NCBI RefSeq assembly: GCF_002951615.1
Contig: NZ_CP019062.1
Coordinates: forward strand, 3,472,001-3,536,000
Direction: 5' to 3'
DNA from: Rahnella sikkimica
GTDB lineage: Bacteria > Pseudomonadota > Gammaproteobacteria > Enterobacterales > Enterobacteriaceae
Length of the DNA stretch: 64,000 bases
Part shown: one piece after another, positions 26,607-34,906 of the stretch
Layout: every line of letters starts with the position of its first letter
Position numbering within the stretch: the stretch's first letter is position 1
The notes under the pieces: model-generated
What the model saw: only the letters and a program-made list of their open reading frames with translations
What the model was told of the DNA's origin: nothing
The model's database searches: none
Program-made: the position numbers and the translations under genes

Positions 26607-26892
26607 ATAACACCACGCATACGTTATCACTGCCCTAAAACCAGAATAACTGACTAATGGCCGTACTTTTATTTCACGGTTTTGCAGTCAGTTACTCTGA
26701 ATTTGTTTCATTGAACAAACTTATGATTGGCAAACGGGCGACGCTAAAAAAGATTCCCCCGATCCCGCCCCAAATGCCGTTTTCAGGCATATCTCGCGCG
26801 TTGAAAACCCGTCTGGCTGTGCATAAGATGCCCTTTCACCACACATTTATTTACAAACCCTCTATTTCATCAACAACAAATAAGAAACACTT

Positions 26893-28215
26893 ATGCAAGC
26901 CTCCATCGCTCAAGAATTAGAAGCTGACGCCAATCTGGTGAATCAGAACTCACGCGGAAAAGTCATCGTTGCGTCGCTGATCGGGACGGCTATCGAGTTT
27001 TTCGATTTTTACATTTATGCCACGGCTGCGGTGATCGTGTTCCCGCATATCTTCTTCCCGCAGGGCGACCCGACGGCCGCCACGCTACAGTCGCTCGCCA
27101 CTTTCGCTATCGCCTTTATTGCGCGTCCGATTGGCTCCGCGCTGTTTGGGCATTTCGGCGACCGCGTCGGGCGTAAAGTGACGCTCGTGGCGTCGCTGCT
27201 GACCATGGGGGTTTCCACCGTGGTGATCGGCCTGCTGCCGACTTACGCGACGATTGGCGTTTTCGCACCTATGCTGCTGGCGCTGGCGCGTTTTGGTCAG
27301 GGTCTCGGTCTGGGCGGCGAATGGGGCGGCGCAGCATTGCTCGCAACAGAGAATGCGCCACCGAAAAAGCGCGCGCTGTACGGCTCTTTCCCACAGCTTG
27401 GCGCGCCGATTGGCTTCTTCTTCGCCAACGGCATGTTCCTGCTGTTGTCATGGTTGCTGACCGACGAACAGTTTATTTCCTGGGGCTGGCGCGTGCCGTT
27501 CCTGCTTTCTGCGGTGCTGGTGCTGGTCGGCCTTTATGTGCGCGTTTCCCTGCACGAAACGCCGGTCTTCGCCAAAATTGCCAAAGCCGGTAAACAGGTG
27601 AAGGTGCCGATTGGCACGCTGTTCACAAAATACAAAAAAGCGACCCTGCTTGGCACGTTCATCATGGTGGCGACGTACACACTGTTCTACATCATGACCG
27701 TGTATTCACTGGGTTACGGCACGGCGGCGCAGCCGGTCGGTCTGGGCATTCCGCGTAACGAATTCCTGCTGATGCTGATGATTGGTGTAATCGGCTTCGG
27801 CGTGATGGTGCCGGTTGCCGGTCAGCTGGCGGATAAATTTGGCCGTCGCAAAACCATGATCTGCATTACCCTGCTGATGATTGTTTTCGCGCTGAATTTC
27901 CCGGCGATCCTCGGGTCAGGCTCGCAGGCGCTGGTGATGGTCTTCCTGCTGTGCGGTTTTATGGTGATGGGACTGACGTTTGGTCCGATGGGGGCGCTGC
28001 TGCCGGAACTGTTCCCGACAGAAGTCCGCTACACCGGCGCATCCTTCTCCTATAATGTGTCTTCGATACTCGGTGCGTCGGTCGCGCCTTATATCGCCAC
28101 CTGGTTGGCGACCCATTACGGGTTGTTCTATGTGGGCATTTATCTGGCCTTTATGGCAACGCTGACGCTGATCGCGCTGCTGTTATCCAAGGAAACTGCC
28201 CATCAGTCGCTGTAA
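26893..28215 (+). CDS. yhjE: MFS metabolite:proton symporter YhjE
   Basis: A 440-residue major facilitator superfamily protein of the metabolite:H+ symporter type (same length as E. coli YhjE), with 12 membrane segments. Conserved parts are GTAIEFFDFYIYATAAVIVF at the start, the loop 2-3 motif GHFGDRVGRKVTLV, and RFGQGLGLGGEWGGAALLA. Relatives carry dicarboxylates, shikimate, proline/betaine or alpha-ketoglutarate; the substrate here is unknown. The upstream gap 26607-26892 (286 bp) has no gene. It contains an AACTGAC/GTCAGTT inverted repeat around 26646-26692 but nothing I can assign. Confidence 0.9.
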   Translation: MQASIAQELEADANLVNQNSRGKVIVASLIGTAIEFFDFYIYATAAVIVFPHIFFPQGDPTAATLQSLATFAIAFIARPIGSALFGHFGDRVGRKVTLVASLLTMGVSTVVIGLLPTYATIGVFAPMLLALARFGQGLGLGGEWGGAALLATENAPPKKRALYGSFPQLGAPIGFFFANGMFLLLSWLLTDEQFISWGWRVPFLLSAVLVLVGLYVRVSLHETPVFAKIAKAGKQVKVPIGTLFTKYKKATLLGTFIMVATYTLFYIMTVYSLGYGTAAQPVGLGIPRNEFLLMLMIGVIGFGVMVPVAGQLADKFGRRKTMICITLLMIVFALNFPAILGSGSQALVMVFLLCGFMVMGLTFGPMGALLPELFPTEVRYTGASFSYNVSSILGASVAPYIATWLATHYGLFYVGIYLAFMATLTLIALLLSKETAHQSL

Positions 28216-28225
28216 CTGATCCGGA

Positions 28226-28256
28226 CACCGTGCCAGGTTTTTCGCCCGGCACGGTG
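28226..28256. terminator. Strong hairpin after yhjE
   Basis: CACCGTGCC pairs with GGCACGGTG, a perfect 9-bp GC-rich stem 11 bp after the yhjE stop. There is no T run, so it may be a processing or stability hairpin rather than an intrinsic terminator. Confidence 0.5.
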
Positions 28257-28275
28257 CCTTCTGCGAAGGTTTCTT

Positions 28276-29046
28276 ATGCGTTTACGACGATTAGTTTTGC
28301 CTGTCCTGCTCCTGCTTATCATCATTGCCGCCGCTATCTGGTATTTCTGGCCCCACTCTTCCAATCCCAACGCCCTGTGGAACATCATCAGCCAAAAATG
28401 CGTGCCGAATCAGCACAGCACGGGCAAACCCGATCCCTGCGCGCAGGTGGATGAACAACAGGGATTTGTGGTGCTCAAGGATATGAACGGGCCGTTGCAG
28501 TATTTACTGATGCCCACCGCGCGGATCACCGGCATGGAAAGCCCGGCGCTGCTCGAACCGGAAACGCCGAACTTCTTCAATCAGGCCTGGAATGCGCGGC
28601 ATTTTATGGCGGATAAATACGGCAAACCGATTGATGACAGCAATGTCTCGCTGGCGATTAATTCACAATACGGACGCTCGCAGAATCAGTTGCACATCCA
28701 TATTTCCTGTCTGTTGCCGCAGGTAAAAACCACGCTGGCCAGAGACGGTGCGCAGATGGGTTACAACTGGCAGGAACTGCCGGATAAACTGATCGGCCAC
28801 ACCTATCTGGCGCGTAAAGTGACACCCGCCGAGCTGAATGAGAAAGGCGCGTTCCGAATTTTAGCGCAAGGCGTACCGGACGCAGATAAGAAAATGGGCC
28901 ACTTCGGTATGGCAATGGTCAGCCTCCAAAACGGTGATTATCTGCTGCTCGCCAGCGAACGCGATTTACTGAAACTCAATAACGCCTCGACCGAAGAAAT
29001 CCAAGACCATAACTGCGCAGTGCTGGATCCGGTGCCGGTTCCCTGA
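28276..29046 (+). CDS. cdh: CDP-diacylglycerol pyrophosphatase
   Basis: A 256-residue protein (E. coli Cdh is 251) with one N-terminal membrane anchor (RRLVLPVLLLLIIIAAAIWY). The HIT-like motif QNQLHIHISCLLP holds the two catalytic-type histidines. Cdh hydrolyses CDP-diacylglycerol to phosphatidate and CMP at the inner membrane. In E. coli it is not at this locus, so it is part of an insertion between yhjE and yhjG. The small perfect hairpin CCTTC-TGC-GAAGG (28258-28270) places the likely ribosome-binding site GAAGG in a stem 6 nt before the ATG. Confidence 0.92.
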   Translation: MRLRRLVLPVLLLLIIIAAAIWYFWPHSSNPNALWNIISQKCVPNQHSTGKPDPCAQVDEQQGFVVLKDMNGPLQYLLMPTARITGMESPALLEPETPNFFNQAWNARHFMADKYGKPIDDSNVSLAINSQYGRSQNQLHIHISCLLPQVKTTLARDGAQMGYNWQELPDKLIGHTYLARKVTPAELNEKGAFRILAQGVPDADKKMGHFGMAMVSLQNGDYLLLASERDLLKLNNASTEEIQDHNCAVLDPVPVP

Positions 29047-29059
29047 AGCGCGCCGTGAC

Positions 29060-29470
29060 TTAAATAAACAGCGCGGGAGAGATGCCAAAACGGGCCGCAA
29101 GCTTGCCAATATGTTCGACGGTCAGCTTGCGTTCTCCGCGTAAAATCCGCGACACCAGCGATTTCCCGCCGATTTCATCGGCAAAATCACTCTGCTTTAA
29201 GCCGTACTGATCCATCAGCGTGGCAAGAACGGCAACGCCGCCCGGCAGGGCTTCCATCTCTTCACGAAAGGCGATGACCTGCGGAAGCGTATTTTCGTAA
29301 GCCGTGATTTTATTGCTGACAATATCGAGTAAAGGACTGGTCGGGTTGTTCATCAACAGGTACTCAACCAGTTCCAGCGCTTTCTGATAATCCTGCTCGC
29401 TGGCGTTATCGCCCAGCAGAGGTACGGCGCTGACCAACGCCTCAGTCGCTTTAATGGCTTCATTAATCAT
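29060..29470 (-). CDS. higA: HigA-type antitoxin
   Basis: A 136-residue antitoxin (E. coli HigA is about 138). The C-terminal helix-turn-helix DNA-binding domain is LMDQYGLKQSDFADEIGGKS followed by LVSRILRGERKLTVEHIGKL. The N-terminal half binds and neutralises the HigB ribonuclease. Its ATG overlaps the higB stop by 4 bp, and the gene follows the toxin, the reversed order typical of hig loci. Together with the two palindromes upstream of higB it would autorepress the operon. The gene ends 13 bp from the convergent cdh end. Confidence 0.92.
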   Translation of the reverse strand: MINEAIKATEALVSAVPLLGDNASEQDYQKALELVEYLLMNNPTSPLLDIVSNKITAYENTLPQVIAFREEMEALPGGVAVLATLMDQYGLKQSDFADEIGGKSLVSRILRGERKLTVEHIGKLAARFGISPALFI

Positions 29471-29778
29471 TTCTTTTTACCCCGGTGCAAATCGGTAAAA
29501 CGATCATACTCAGCGTGGGTATAAACCCCTTTAACGTAAAACTTCTGGCTCTCGAAGAAGATCAACGCAATGACTCTGACGTCGTTTCTTGCGATGTTGA
29601 TAACATAATGTTTATCCAGATATTTGAAGTTATCCAGCGAAGGATAAACTTTTTTAAGCGCCGCCGGGTTTGGAAAATTCCCTTTCTCGATGACCTTCCC
29701 GAGATTCAGTAAGTCCGCTTTATATTGCGGAAAACGTACTGCGGCTTCAGCTAAGGCCCGCATTGTAATCAGATGCAT
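29467..29778 (-). CDS. higB: HigB-type mRNA interferase toxin
   Basis: A 103-residue RelE-superfamily toxin (E. coli HigB 104) that cleaves translated mRNA on the ribosome. Conserved parts are MHLITMRALAEAAVRFPQYK, PSLDNFKYLDKHYVINIARN and RVIALIFFESQKFYVKGVYT. A longer frame can start at a TTG (29799), but that codon lies inside an operator palindrome. The ATG at 29778 matches the family and has GGAAC 6 nt upstream. There is no sign of toxin inactivation, so the module looks functional. Confidence 0.92.
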   Translation of the reverse strand: MHLITMRALAEAAVRFPQYKADLLNLGKVIEKGNFPNPAALKKVYPSLDNFKYLDKHYVINIARNDVRVIALIFFESQKFYVKGVYTHAEYDRFTDLHRGKKK

Positions 29779-29791
29779 TCTTGTTCCATAA

Positions 29792-29808
29792 GTTGACAAC
29801 CTGTCAAC
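29792..29808. promoter_or_regulatory. hig operator 1
   Basis: GTTGACA-ACC-TGTCAAC is a perfect 7+3+7 palindrome starting 14 bp upstream of the higB ATG. It shares the GTTG...CAAC frame with operator 2. Confidence 0.75.
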
Positions 29809-29829
29809 AGCGTAACACTGCGATACCAG

Positions 29830-29846
29830 GTTGCCAATCTGGCAAC
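29830..29846. promoter_or_regulatory. hig operator 2
   Basis: GTTGCCA-ATC-TGGCAAC is a perfect 7+3+7 palindrome, 38 bp centre to centre from operator 1. Two such sites flanking a promoter are standard for HigA autorepression. Confidence 0.75.
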
Positions 29847-29870
29847 TTAATTTCTGTTACTTCGATTCCA

Positions 29871-31925
29871 TTATTTCTCTTTCATCTGCTGCAATATCGG
29901 GCCGCACTGGTTTTCTTCGTTATCACTCGGGGAAATCAGTGCGAGCAACGCGGCTGCCGGAGCGACGACCGCGCCGAGAGCGATAGCGGCTGCACCACGG
30001 GCGATCAACGGGCCGGGTTTCACACCGGCGTCCGGATTTTTATAGGTGCCTCGAACATACAGCGGTGAACGCAGCGTCAGAATACGCACGCCTTTGCTTT
30101 CCGGGTTAATCGACAAATCCAGACGCTCCGTCGCCATATTGGTGCTGCCGGTGATGTTGATCACCGCATTCTCGGTGTCGAACACAAACAGCCGTGGCGT
30201 CACCAGCCCGTTTTTAACGTTTACATTGGCGGCAGCGCAGTTGATCGCCACTTCGTCATCGCCGAACAATTTGCTGACCACGTAGTTCCCCACGTTTAGC
30301 CCGGCGAGTTCCATCAGACCACGGCTGATCACGCCATCATTGATGAGGACTTTCATGTCGCCATTGCTGGTGCCGAGCAAGGCCGCCACCGAATTCCCGG
30401 TACCGGTCAGTATCGCATCACCGTTCAAATCGCCCAAACTGCGCTCCATCGACTGTACACTCGGCAGCAGCTGTTTCAGTTTCAGCTTACGCGCATGGAT
30501 ATCGGCGCGCGCCTGCATCGGCGATTTGTCGCCTTCCAGCCGGATGGTGGAATTGAGATTACCGCCCGCCACGCCAAAACGCAGAGGGTCAAGCAGGATT
30601 ACGCCGTCAGTCAGTTTCAGGTGCGTACTTAAATCGCTCAGCGGCAGCGATTTCCCGTGCTCAATGCGGGTCGCGCTGAATTTCACATCGGCGTCCATCA
30701 CGCGCCAGCTTTTGGTATCAAACTTCTCAACCGGCAGCACTTTGTCGGCAGGCTGACGGGTTGTCTCGCCGCGCTTCGCTTTATCCGTATTAGAATCCGC
30801 CCCGATCAGCGGTGCGAGATCGGCAAAGCGCAGTTGTTTGGACACCACCTCACCGGTCAGTTTCGGCCTCGGTTTACTGGCCAGATAGGTCAGAGAGCCG
30901 TGAATGTCGCTGTCACCAATCTCGCCGTTAAAGTTCTGATAACGGTAAACGGCACCGTTTTTATCGTGCAATGTCGCCGATAAATGACCGTCGGTGGAAT
31001 ATGGCGGGGTTTGCGGCAGCAGGACGCCCGTCAGACCGTACAAATCAGACAGCGTCTGCCCGGAGAATTTCAGGCGTAAATCGAGACCGCCGAGGTTCAT
31101 CGGATCCTGTAAGGTCCCGGCGACGGCCACGCGGGTTTTCCCCGAACGCACATCCGCCTGTAACGGGAACAGCGCGTCAGGATCTTTCAGCGCCAGCATT
31201 CCGCCAATTTTCCCGCTGCCCGACAGGGATTCACCGTTATATTTGCCGTCCACTTTCCAGCCAAACACGTAAGGCGGGGTTTTGGTTTGCAGGGCATCTT
31301 TTTTATCGCCGACCACTTCCGTAAACGGCAGCGGTTTCCCCAGCGGATCAATCACAGCGCGGAAATCGGCTTTGAGTTTGGCGTCTTTATAGTCAATCTG
31401 CCCGCGATCAAACACGATATCGTTGAGGGTAAAGGACCAGGGTGACGGCGGCTGCGCCGGATCCTGGGTGTCGCTGTTGGCGAGATTGAACGTCCAGTTA
31501 TTTTTGCCGTTATCTAAACGCAGCAGCGAGGCATCCGGCTGTTTCAGCCAGATACGCGGGATCAGCACTTCTTTGTGCAGCAGCGCGAGCGGCGCAATGC
31601 TGGCATCGACGCGGGCGAGTTTCACCATCTGCGCGTCTTTTTCACCGGTCTGAACGTCGGAAGGGTTTCCGAGCACGATATCTTCCGCGTGGATGTGAGG
31701 CCACGGAACCCACGCGCGCCAGCCTGCTTCATCTTTTTGCCGCGACCAGTCCACGCCCAGATCACCACGGATGGCGAATTCCCGGTTGAGTTCGGTACTG
31801 ACTTTTTGATTTATCGTGGGTTTGAGGCGGTTCCAGTCGAACATCGCGATGAAAATCACGAGGGCAATCAACAGAATAACTATCACACCGACAACCCAGG
31901 AGATCACTTTACCTGTGCGCGTCAT
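29871..31925 (-). CDS. yhjG: AsmA-family protein YhjG
   Basis: A 684-residue AsmA-like protein (E. coli YhjG 691). One N-terminal membrane helix (KVISWVVGVIVILLIALVIF) is followed by a large periplasmic domain with the AsmA start FDWNRLKPTINQKVSTELNR. The C-terminal AsmA domain (GTGNSVAALLGTSNGDMKVL and RLDLSINPESKGVRILTLRS) is conserved. AsmA proteins are thought to form bridge-like structures that move phospholipid toward the outer membrane. It lies in E. coli order next to pdeH, with the higBA-cdh insertion on its 3' side. Confidence 0.93.
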   Translation of the reverse strand: MTRTGKVISWVVGVIVILLIALVIFIAMFDWNRLKPTINQKVSTELNREFAIRGDLGVDWSRQKDEAGWRAWVPWPHIHAEDIVLGNPSDVQTGEKDAQMVKLARVDASIAPLALLHKEVLIPRIWLKQPDASLLRLDNGKNNWTFNLANSDTQDPAQPPSPWSFTLNDIVFDRGQIDYKDAKLKADFRAVIDPLGKPLPFTEVVGDKKDALQTKTPPYVFGWKVDGKYNGESLSGSGKIGGMLALKDPDALFPLQADVRSGKTRVAVAGTLQDPMNLGGLDLRLKFSGQTLSDLYGLTGVLLPQTPPYSTDGHLSATLHDKNGAVYRYQNFNGEIGDSDIHGSLTYLASKPRPKLTGEVVSKQLRFADLAPLIGADSNTDKAKRGETTRQPADKVLPVEKFDTKSWRVMDADVKFSATRIEHGKSLPLSDLSTHLKLTDGVILLDPLRFGVAGGNLNSTIRLEGDKSPMQARADIHARKLKLKQLLPSVQSMERSLGDLNGDAILTGTGNSVAALLGTSNGDMKVLINDGVISRGLMELAGLNVGNYVVSKLFGDDEVAINCAAANVNVKNGLVTPRLFVFDTENAVINITGSTNMATERLDLSINPESKGVRILTLRSPLYVRGTYKNPDAGVKPGPLIARGAAAIALGAVVAPAAALLALISPSDNEENQCGPILQQMKEK

Positions 31926-32137
31926 AACGCTGTTCCTTTCAAACAGTTAACGAATCCCAAGGTTTAACCATAGTTGAATTCGTCACAACTTGCCGGAAAC
32001 GGCCTGAATGGGAAGGGTAAAAGTGTGAGGGAGAGACAGCGGTAAAGCATTAAAAATCAGCGTAATAGTAATGCATCACACCACATCAACTCACCCGGTA
32101 CTTTGAGAGTTAACCTCAGCGAGTTAGGTGTGATTCA

Positions 32138-32914
32138 TTATTCTTTGAAATGTATTGGCAGATTATCCAGATGATCGAAAACAACCGGACGTGCCAGATA
32201 ATAGCCCTGAGCGGCCAGCGCATCAGAATTGCGCACCATCGCCCATTCGGCGGCGGTTTCGACGCCTTCAATAATGACGCCTTTGCTGTAGCGCTTCATC
32301 AGCGTCACCAGCGTGTAAAACAGGCGCGAGCCCTCTTCGCTCTGGCCCAGCAGAATAAACAAATCGCGCGCAATTTTGATGTATTCGTAATGCCAGGTGG
32401 TGAACGAAGAAAAGTTGGCGATGCCCTGACCAAAATCGTCAAGCCACAGCCTGTCGGACTGTTCAATCTGCGACAACGGAATACTCAGCGCATGTTCAGC
32501 ACTTTCAACCAGCTCAAAACGGACGTACGGCATCGCGTTGATTTGCGCTTGCAGCGCAGAATCAGACTGCAACATTTCCAGCACCTGACCATCGACGTTG
32601 ATTGAAGCCAGTAATTCGTTATCAATGAACAGATTTTGCCAGCGCTGTAACAGGTCGAGCTGTTCCTGAACAATTTGCAGGCGTTTACCGACGGCGATCG
32701 CGACAAAATATTCTTCGGGCGAAATGAATTTATGCGGAGTCGCAGGGTGGAAAACCCCGGTAAGCAATTCAATCCCCAACAGTTTTCCAGTCGTGCGATA
32801 AATAGGCTGAAAACGGTACACTCTCTGACATTGACGCCAGTAAGACTGTGCTTTTACGCGTTCGATAGCGGTAAAAGAAGGCGTAATCAGCCCTAACATC
32901 ATCTTAGTTATCAT
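32138..32914 (-). CDS. pdeH: Cyclic-di-GMP phosphodiesterase PdeH (YhjH)
   Basis: A 258-residue stand-alone EAL protein (E. coli PdeH 255) that degrades c-di-GMP and keeps motility on. The EAL signature is present as ELL (LGIELLTG). The metal and catalytic residues appear in ASINVDG, RFELVES, WLDDFGQGIANF, KIARDLF and IIEGVET. A longer frame starts at 32959, but MITKMMLGLI at 32914 aligns best with the E. coli start. A sigma-28 promoter lies about 120-145 bp upstream, so it belongs to the flagellar class 3 regulon as in E. coli. It opposes YcgR braking and cellulose synthesis. Confidence 0.93.
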   Translation of the reverse strand: MITKMMLGLITPSFTAIERVKAQSYWRQCQRVYRFQPIYRTTGKLLGIELLTGVFHPATPHKFISPEEYFVAIAVGKRLQIVQEQLDLLQRWQNLFIDNELLASINVDGQVLEMLQSDSALQAQINAMPYVRFELVESAEHALSIPLSQIEQSDRLWLDDFGQGIANFSSFTTWHYEYIKIARDLFILLGQSEEGSRLFYTLVTLMKRYSKGVIIEGVETAAEWAMVRNSDALAAQGYYLARPVVFDHLDNLPIHFKE

Positions 32915-33030
32915 ATTTTTTCTGCCGTCATGAATAAGAATCAGATCATCAGGGGACATGCGGCAACATGTGTTGCGTGACTACAAGGTGATTAGTAGCC
33001 CGATTTCCTGGCTTTCATTAGTAGAGATAT

Positions 33031-33057
33031 CTATCGGCGCAGCGCGGGGAAACTTTA
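33031..33057 (-). promoter_or_regulatory. Sigma-28 (FliA) promoter of pdeH
   Basis: On the minus strand TAAAGTTT-N11-GCCGATAG has a perfect -35 and 7 of 8 in the -10 with exact spacing. It lies in the 358-bp pdeH/kdgK gap, upstream of pdeH. The remaining part of that gap holds only the kdgK promoter side. Confidence 0.9.
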
Positions 33058-33155
33058 ATCACTCCGCATTTCTCGCCGTTCTGCCTCAGGTGGACGCCCT
33101 GTGACGTCCATTTTTACCCTCTTTTTATTTCATTTTTTCGCTTCCTGCCTAAAAA

Positions 33156-33175
33156 AATAAAACCTCGTTTTAATT
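33156..33175 (+). promoter_or_regulatory. Candidate KdgR box upstream of kdgK
   Basis: AATAAAACCTCGTTTTAAT matches 17 of 19 positions of the pectinolysis-regulator KdgR consensus AATRAAAYRYYRTTTYATT as I recall it. It lies about 100 bp upstream of kdgK, a classical KdgR target. Confidence 0.6.
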
Positions 33176-33272
33176 TATTTGACTGACCGCATTCTTATGA
33201 AGAGACTAGAGCGCAATAATGACGGTCTTTTCTTTCCTTTCGTTTTAATGCTTCAGACATAGGCCAGGTACA

Positions 33273-34211
33273 ATGACCCGCAAAAACATTGCCGTTATCG
33301 GCGAATGCATGATCGAATTGTCTCAGAAAGGCGATGCCCTTCACCGTGGTTTTGGTGGCGACACGCTGAACACGTCTGTTTATATTTCCCGCCAGGTTTC
33401 GCCTGATGCGCTGAACGTTCACTACGTGACGGCGCTGGGCAATGACAGTTTCAGCAATGAAATGCTGGAAGCGTGGCAGCAGGAAGGGGTCCACACCACG
33501 CTAACGCAGCGTCTGGAAAACAAACTGCCGGGTTTGTATGTGATTGAAACGGACAGTACCGGCGAGCGCACGTTTTACTACTGGCGCAACGATGCCGCCG
33601 CGCGCTACTGGCTGGACAGCCCGCAATCCGAAGAGATTTGCCAGAAGCTGGCGGAGTTCGATTATCTGTATCTGAGCGGGATCAGCCTGGCAATCCTGAA
33701 CGATGAAAGCCGTAAACGTTTGATGAAACTGCTGCAAGCCTGCCGTTCACGCGGCGGAAAAGTCATTTTCGACAACAACTACCGTCCGCGCCTGTGGGCC
33801 AGCAAAGAGAAAACGCAGGCGGCATACAACGCCATGCTTTCCTGCACGGACATCGCGTTCCTGACGCTTGATGACGAAGATATGCTGTGGGGCCAGAAGC
33901 CGTACGACGAAGTGATTGCCCGCACCCACGCGCTGGGCGTCAGCGAAGTCGTGGTGAAACGCGGCGCAGACAGCTGCATCGTGTCCAGCGCCGAAGGCGA
34001 GCTGCACGACGTTCCGGCGGTTAAATTACCGAAAGAGAAAGTGATTGATACCACGGCGGCGGGCGATTCGTTCAGCGCCGGGTATCTGGCGGTTCGCCTG
34101 ACCGGCGGCAGCGCGGTGGAAGCCGCTGTGCGCGGGCATGAGACGGCGAGTACCGTGATTCAGCATCGCGGGGCGATCATTCCGGTGGAGTTTATGCCAA
34201 ACCGGGCATAA
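33273..34211 (+). CDS. kdgK: 2-dehydro-3-deoxygluconokinase
   Basis: A 312-residue PfkB-family sugar kinase (E. coli KdgK 309) that phosphorylates 2-keto-3-deoxygluconate to KDPG, feeding pectin and hexuronate breakdown into the Entner-Doudoroff aldolase step. Conserved parts are NIAVIGECMIELSQKGDA, GFGGDTLNTSVYISRQV, and the ATP/anion-hole motif DTTAAGDSFSAGYLAVRL with the catalytic Asp in GDSF. Its position between pdeH and yhjJ is as in E. coli. Confidence 0.97.
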   Translation: MTRKNIAVIGECMIELSQKGDALHRGFGGDTLNTSVYISRQVSPDALNVHYVTALGNDSFSNEMLEAWQQEGVHTTLTQRLENKLPGLYVIETDSTGERTFYYWRNDAAARYWLDSPQSEEICQKLAEFDYLYLSGISLAILNDESRKRLMKLLQACRSRGGKVIFDNNYRPRLWASKEKTQAAYNAMLSCTDIAFLTLDDEDMLWGQKPYDEVIARTHALGVSEVVVKRGADSCIVSSAEGELHDVPAVKLPKEKVIDTTAAGDSFSAGYLAVRLTGGSAVEAAVRGHETASTVIQHRGAIIPVEFMPNRA

Positions 34212-34271
34212 GGGCGGTTTTTCGCTTGCCAGCGGGGGGCGCTTGCAGCGCGGTTTTCGCTTGCAGCAAAT

Positions 34272-34839
34272 GGCTGGATTGAGAAAGTTTCGGTTTTTCA
34301 ATTGCGGTGATCGCCTAACTTTCCGCGCCGAAACCGACCAAAAGAGGGAAGTGCTTTCCCTCTTTTGGATTTCTCCCCGCTTTTTCAACACGCGCTATCG
34401 CTCGCTGGCTATGTTTCAGCCACGTCAGTCATTGCCGCGAAATCTTGCCGCTACGCGGTTCCCTTGCTCGGTTTCGAGCCATAGGTCTCGAAACACTTCG
34501 CTCGGTAAGCTTTCTGAAAGCGGCCGGAGGCTTATCTAAATTCAAAAACAGACGGGTTTTAATGTTTTAAAAAGATGAGATGGCGCGCTCCGAAATTTTG
34601 CTGACCGAGGGTTCGAGACCGCAAGGCTCGAAGCCCTCGAGGAAGGTACCGCGCAGCGGCAAGATTTCGCGCCACACGCCGGAGTAACAGAACATGTCCG
34701 TCGACCCAGCGATAGCGCTTGTTGAAAAAAGCGGGGAGAGATCCAAGAGAGGGATCGCACTTCCCTCTCTTGGTCGGTTTGGGCGCAACAAGCTAAGCGG
34801 TCACCGCAATTGAAAAACCGAAATCTTCTCCATCCAGCC
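34272..34839. repeat. Long imperfect inverted repeat (arms about 235 bp) between kdgK and yhjJ
   Basis: The left arm (34272-34505) and the reverse complement of the right arm (34605-34839) read nearly the same, from GGCTGGAT(T/G)GAGAA through TTTCGGTTTTTCAATTGCGG to ACTTCGCTCGG or its variant; I judge about three quarters identity. Each arm holds its own hairpin: CCAAAAGAGGG/CCCTCTTTTGG at left, CCAAGAGAGGG/CCCTCTCTTGG at right, with a compensating A-T to G-C pair change. The arms enclose about 100 bp. The whole 34212-34906 gap (695 bp) has no convincing gene. I do not recognise a named element. Confidence 0.8.
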
Positions 34840-34906
34840 GTACGCTGGAAGCGATAAACCGAAATCTTCTCGATCAATTTTTACAGGATAAATAAGGGGC
34901 CAACCC

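Noticed and set aside
29799..29799. TTG start for higB at 29799
   Set aside because: It lies inside the operator palindrome; the ATG at 29778 fits the family and has its own ribosome-binding site.
34243..34877. Short ORFs on both strands with related peptides (about 98-111 codons)
   Set aside because: They arise from the two arms of the inverted repeat, lack ribosome-binding sites and have arginine/serine-rich shadow-like composition. Treated as repeat, not genes.
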